Part shown: one piece after another, positions 62,477-64,000 of the stretch | Numbering within the stretch: the stretch's first letter is position 1 | Layout of the letters: every line of letters begins with the position of its first letter | Source: Bifidobacterium bombi DSM 19703 | GTDB lineage: Bacteria > Actinomycetota > Actinomycetes > Actinomycetales > Bifidobacteriaceae | Direction of reading: 5' to 3' | Length of the DNA: 64,000 nucleotides | Assembly: GCF_000737845.1 (NCBI RefSeq) | Contig: NZ_ATLK01000002.1 | Span: 124,006 to 188,005 of the forward strand | The notes under the pieces: model-generated | Seen by the model: the letters and a program-made list of their open reading frames with translations, nothing else | Databases searched by the model: none | What the model was told of the DNA's origin: nothing | Position numbers and translations under genes: made by a program

Positions 62477-63191
62477 CGCTTTTCTTTGGAATAACTGCCT
62501 ATACGCATAAGGAAGAGGTCGTTTTCTGCGTCCAATTCGCCTTCTCGAGACTGTAAATGGGATATCTCTGCTTGTATCCCTTCCAATTTTGCGAGCTCAG
62601 CTTCATAAGTGTCTTGATCCTCATTGGCTTGTGCGGTAAGTTGATTAAGCAAACTCTGTTCTGCTTGTTGCTCATCGGCTCGCCGTTTGCATACATCTTG
62701 GTACTGTCGAGCTTCCTCGGGAGTCTGTGCATAACCACTTTGCATCGCTCTTAACATATTCCGAATTGCCGTAGGATCGCTGTATCCAGATGGGAGCATG
62801 TTTTTCAGGGCGGCAGCGGCGTCCGCAGTACGATCTGCGGCCTTTTTTTGCTTGTTCGTAGTCATTGGTGAACTGAGGGATAAGCTTTTCGACTTTGGAG
62901 CGGTGCATATCCTCAATGATGGCGTACAAAAAAAAGGAAGGTTGCTACGGCGGCACCAACGGAAGCATAATTCCATTTTTTCATAAGCGAGCAGACCAGA
63001 ATCGTCCCAACCAGAACGATGAAGGCGACAACAATAGCCAAGTCTGAATTTGTGGATAGGGAGTCGCTATCGCTTTGTACCAAGTCTCTCTCTTGTTTCT
63101 TTTTCTCGCTGACATTTTCAGCCTCGCTTTGTTGCTCAATCTGTGTCAGCTCTGCTATAAGTTTCGCGCGCTCAGATTCAGTCCTGTTCAT
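62473..63191 (-). pseudogene. TM and coiled-coil protein, two homopolymer frameshifts
   Basis: ATG 63191 (AAAGGAA upstream) overlaps the end of the first gene by 14 bases. The N-terminus is charged (ERAKLIAELTQIEQQSEAEN), followed by two membrane segments (IVVAFIVLVGTILVCSL and ASVGAAVATFLFL). A run of eight T (minus strand; 62938-62945) breaks the frame; with seven it continues YAIIEDMHRSKVEKLIPQF. A second run, seven A (minus; 62843-62849), breaks it again; with six it continues AADRTADAAAALKNML into a coiled-coil tail. The length is 3n+2, consistent with two extra bases, giving 238 residues. Function unknown. Confidence 0.75.
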
Positions 63192-63954
63192 CGAAATTTC
63201 CTTTTGCAATTTCGTTGGGATCGTCGCCATGCTGTCGAATAATATCCCGCAGTCTATCGTTTTTCTTTTGGAGGGGCTCAACCCGAGTTTGCCATTCTTC
63301 TAATGTTTTCCCGGCTTCGATGATATTGACTGTCTTTAGAGGATACGTCTTTTCTTTATAATATGCACTACGTTGCCGCTGTTCAGCCTGATCCTGTTGT
63401 AGTTGCTGTATGGCTTGATGATGTTTTCTGACCTCATTAAGCTCCATCGCATCGCCAAACGAAAGCCGTTCGTCGCCTAATATGTCAATGATGTTGTTCA
63501 GTTCGTCGGCATGACGGTATTCAGAGGGGATGAGGTCGAGCTCAGGGTATTCTCGGTGCATCTTGTTAAGTCCGGCTGCCAGTTTTCGTTCCTGACTCCT
63601 GACCTCAGGGAGCTCCTGAAGTGCAGCGTTGCTGTTTCTACCCGCGAGAATCGCGACCGGAACCATGATTATGCCTACGCAAAACACGATAATGGGAATC
63701 CATAATAGTCGATGTGGCAGCACTCCTAGTGCGCCCAAACTGGCCGCGGTCAAAAATGCCGCCATGTTTAGTTTTCTATAATAGAAATCCAATGCACCTT
63801 GATATTCGGAGAGAGCTGCATGCACCAGAACATTTTTGGCTTGATTCGCCTTATCTGCTGCCTCGGCCACTGGAATCATGTTTTTCAGAAACTTGATTAA
63901 TTCATCATATGAATATTCGTCGATGAACGATACTTTTTTGGGTGACTCAGCCAT
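63178..63954 (-). CDS. TM-hairpin coiled-coil protein, first gene of operon
   Basis: 258 residues; ATG preceded by GGGGGGATGA. The N-terminal helical region (YSYDELIKFLKNMIPVAEAA) is followed by two membrane helices at about 62-110 (AAFLTAASLGALGVLP, IPIIVFCVGIIMVPVAILAG) and a long cytoplasmic coiled coil (LQELPEVRSQERKLAAGL, then Gln-rich AIQQLQQDQAEQRQR). The C-terminal 40 residues look like a second coiled coil (LQKKNDRLRDIIRQHG). No family recognised. It heads an overlapping three-gene operon reading leftwards. Confidence 0.65.
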   Translation of the reverse strand: MAESPKKVSFIDEYSYDELIKFLKNMIPVAEAADKANQAKNVLVHAALSEYQGALDFYYRKLNMAAFLTAASLGALGVLPHRLLWIPIIVFCVGIIMVPVAILAGRNSNAALQELPEVRSQERKLAAGLNKMHREYPELDLIPSEYRHADELNNIIDILGDERLSFGDAMELNEVRKHHQAIQQLQQDQAEQRQRSAYYKEKTYPLKTVNIIEAGKTLEEWQTRVEPLQKKNDRLRDIIRQHGDDPNEIAKGNFDEQD

Positions 63955-63956
63955 TC

Positions 63957-63998
63957 ATCCCCCTACGATTATCGCAAATGCATTATTACGATAATGCT
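63957..63998 (-). promoter_or_regulatory. Promoter and inverted repeat for right-edge operon
   Basis: On the minus strand TGCGATAAT is an extended -10 placed about 15 bases before the first gene's ribosome site. Just upstream GCATTAT-N4-ATAATGC (63980-63997) is an inverted repeat that would cover the -35 area, suggesting a repressor site. Confidence 0.5.
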
Positions 63999-64000
63999 GT

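Overview
The window is high-GC actinobacterial chromosome, almost certainly a Bifidobacterium. Evidence: gene order and protein style (GluQ-RS, YggS, Wag31/DivIVA, LspA, RluD and DnaE in a row; an fdxA-dapC pair; an FHA protein beside a helicase-like giant), a WhiB-like regulator, a CIRCE-controlled groES, and frequent GTG/TTG or leaderless starts. The species cannot be named from sequence alone.

Layout. (1) 1-10.24 kb is a decayed integrated element ending at a tRNA-Lys gene. It holds a broken tyrosine recombinase, an AbiE-like nucleotidyltransferase module with a nonsense codon in both genes, a locus laid out like a type VII toxin/immunity operon (small helical proteins, a 491-residue protein, tandemly duplicated membrane-anchored genes), a WhiB-like gene joined in frame to a frameshifted helix-turn-helix gene, and small HTH genes. 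(2) 10.6-16 kb: a frameshifted DUF3152 protease-like gene overlapping gluQ, then an MFS transporter and nucleoside hydrolase operon. (3) 16-28 kb: yggS, two frameshifted envelope genes, a thioredoxin-like TPR protein, wag31, lspA, a pseudouridine synthase and dnaE. (4) 28-43 kb: NCS2 purine permease, L10 leader with rplJ-rplL, an FHA protein and degenerate SF1 helicase, SAF, FmdB and 5-FTHF ligase genes, groES under CIRCE and an aminotransferase. (5) 43.4-60.4 kb: tRNA-Tyr/Thr/Met, rpmG, murB, an APC permease, fdxA-dapC, dinB, tpx, rpiA, rnhA, pgm, a DUF3290-DUF421 pair, diacylglycerol kinase and serS. (6) From tRNA-Ser at 60.77 kb to the right edge: an AT-richer, island-like stretch with a tightly overlapping operon of three membrane/coiled-coil proteins that I do not recognise.

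Most striking across the window: five homopolymer runs of 7-8 bases lie in four otherwise well-formed genes (DUF3152, a two-TM envelope protein, a lipoprotein, and the middle gene of the right-edge operon). In every case removing exactly one base restores a single reading frame. Six-base runs in other genes are intact. This is either a systematic homopolymer-length artefact or a set of slippage switches in envelope genes. The indels in the left island are different in kind and look like real decay.

The best candidates for an undescribed system are the three-gene operon at 61.8-63.95 kb next to tRNA-Ser and the toxin/immunity-like locus at 3.1-6.4 kb.
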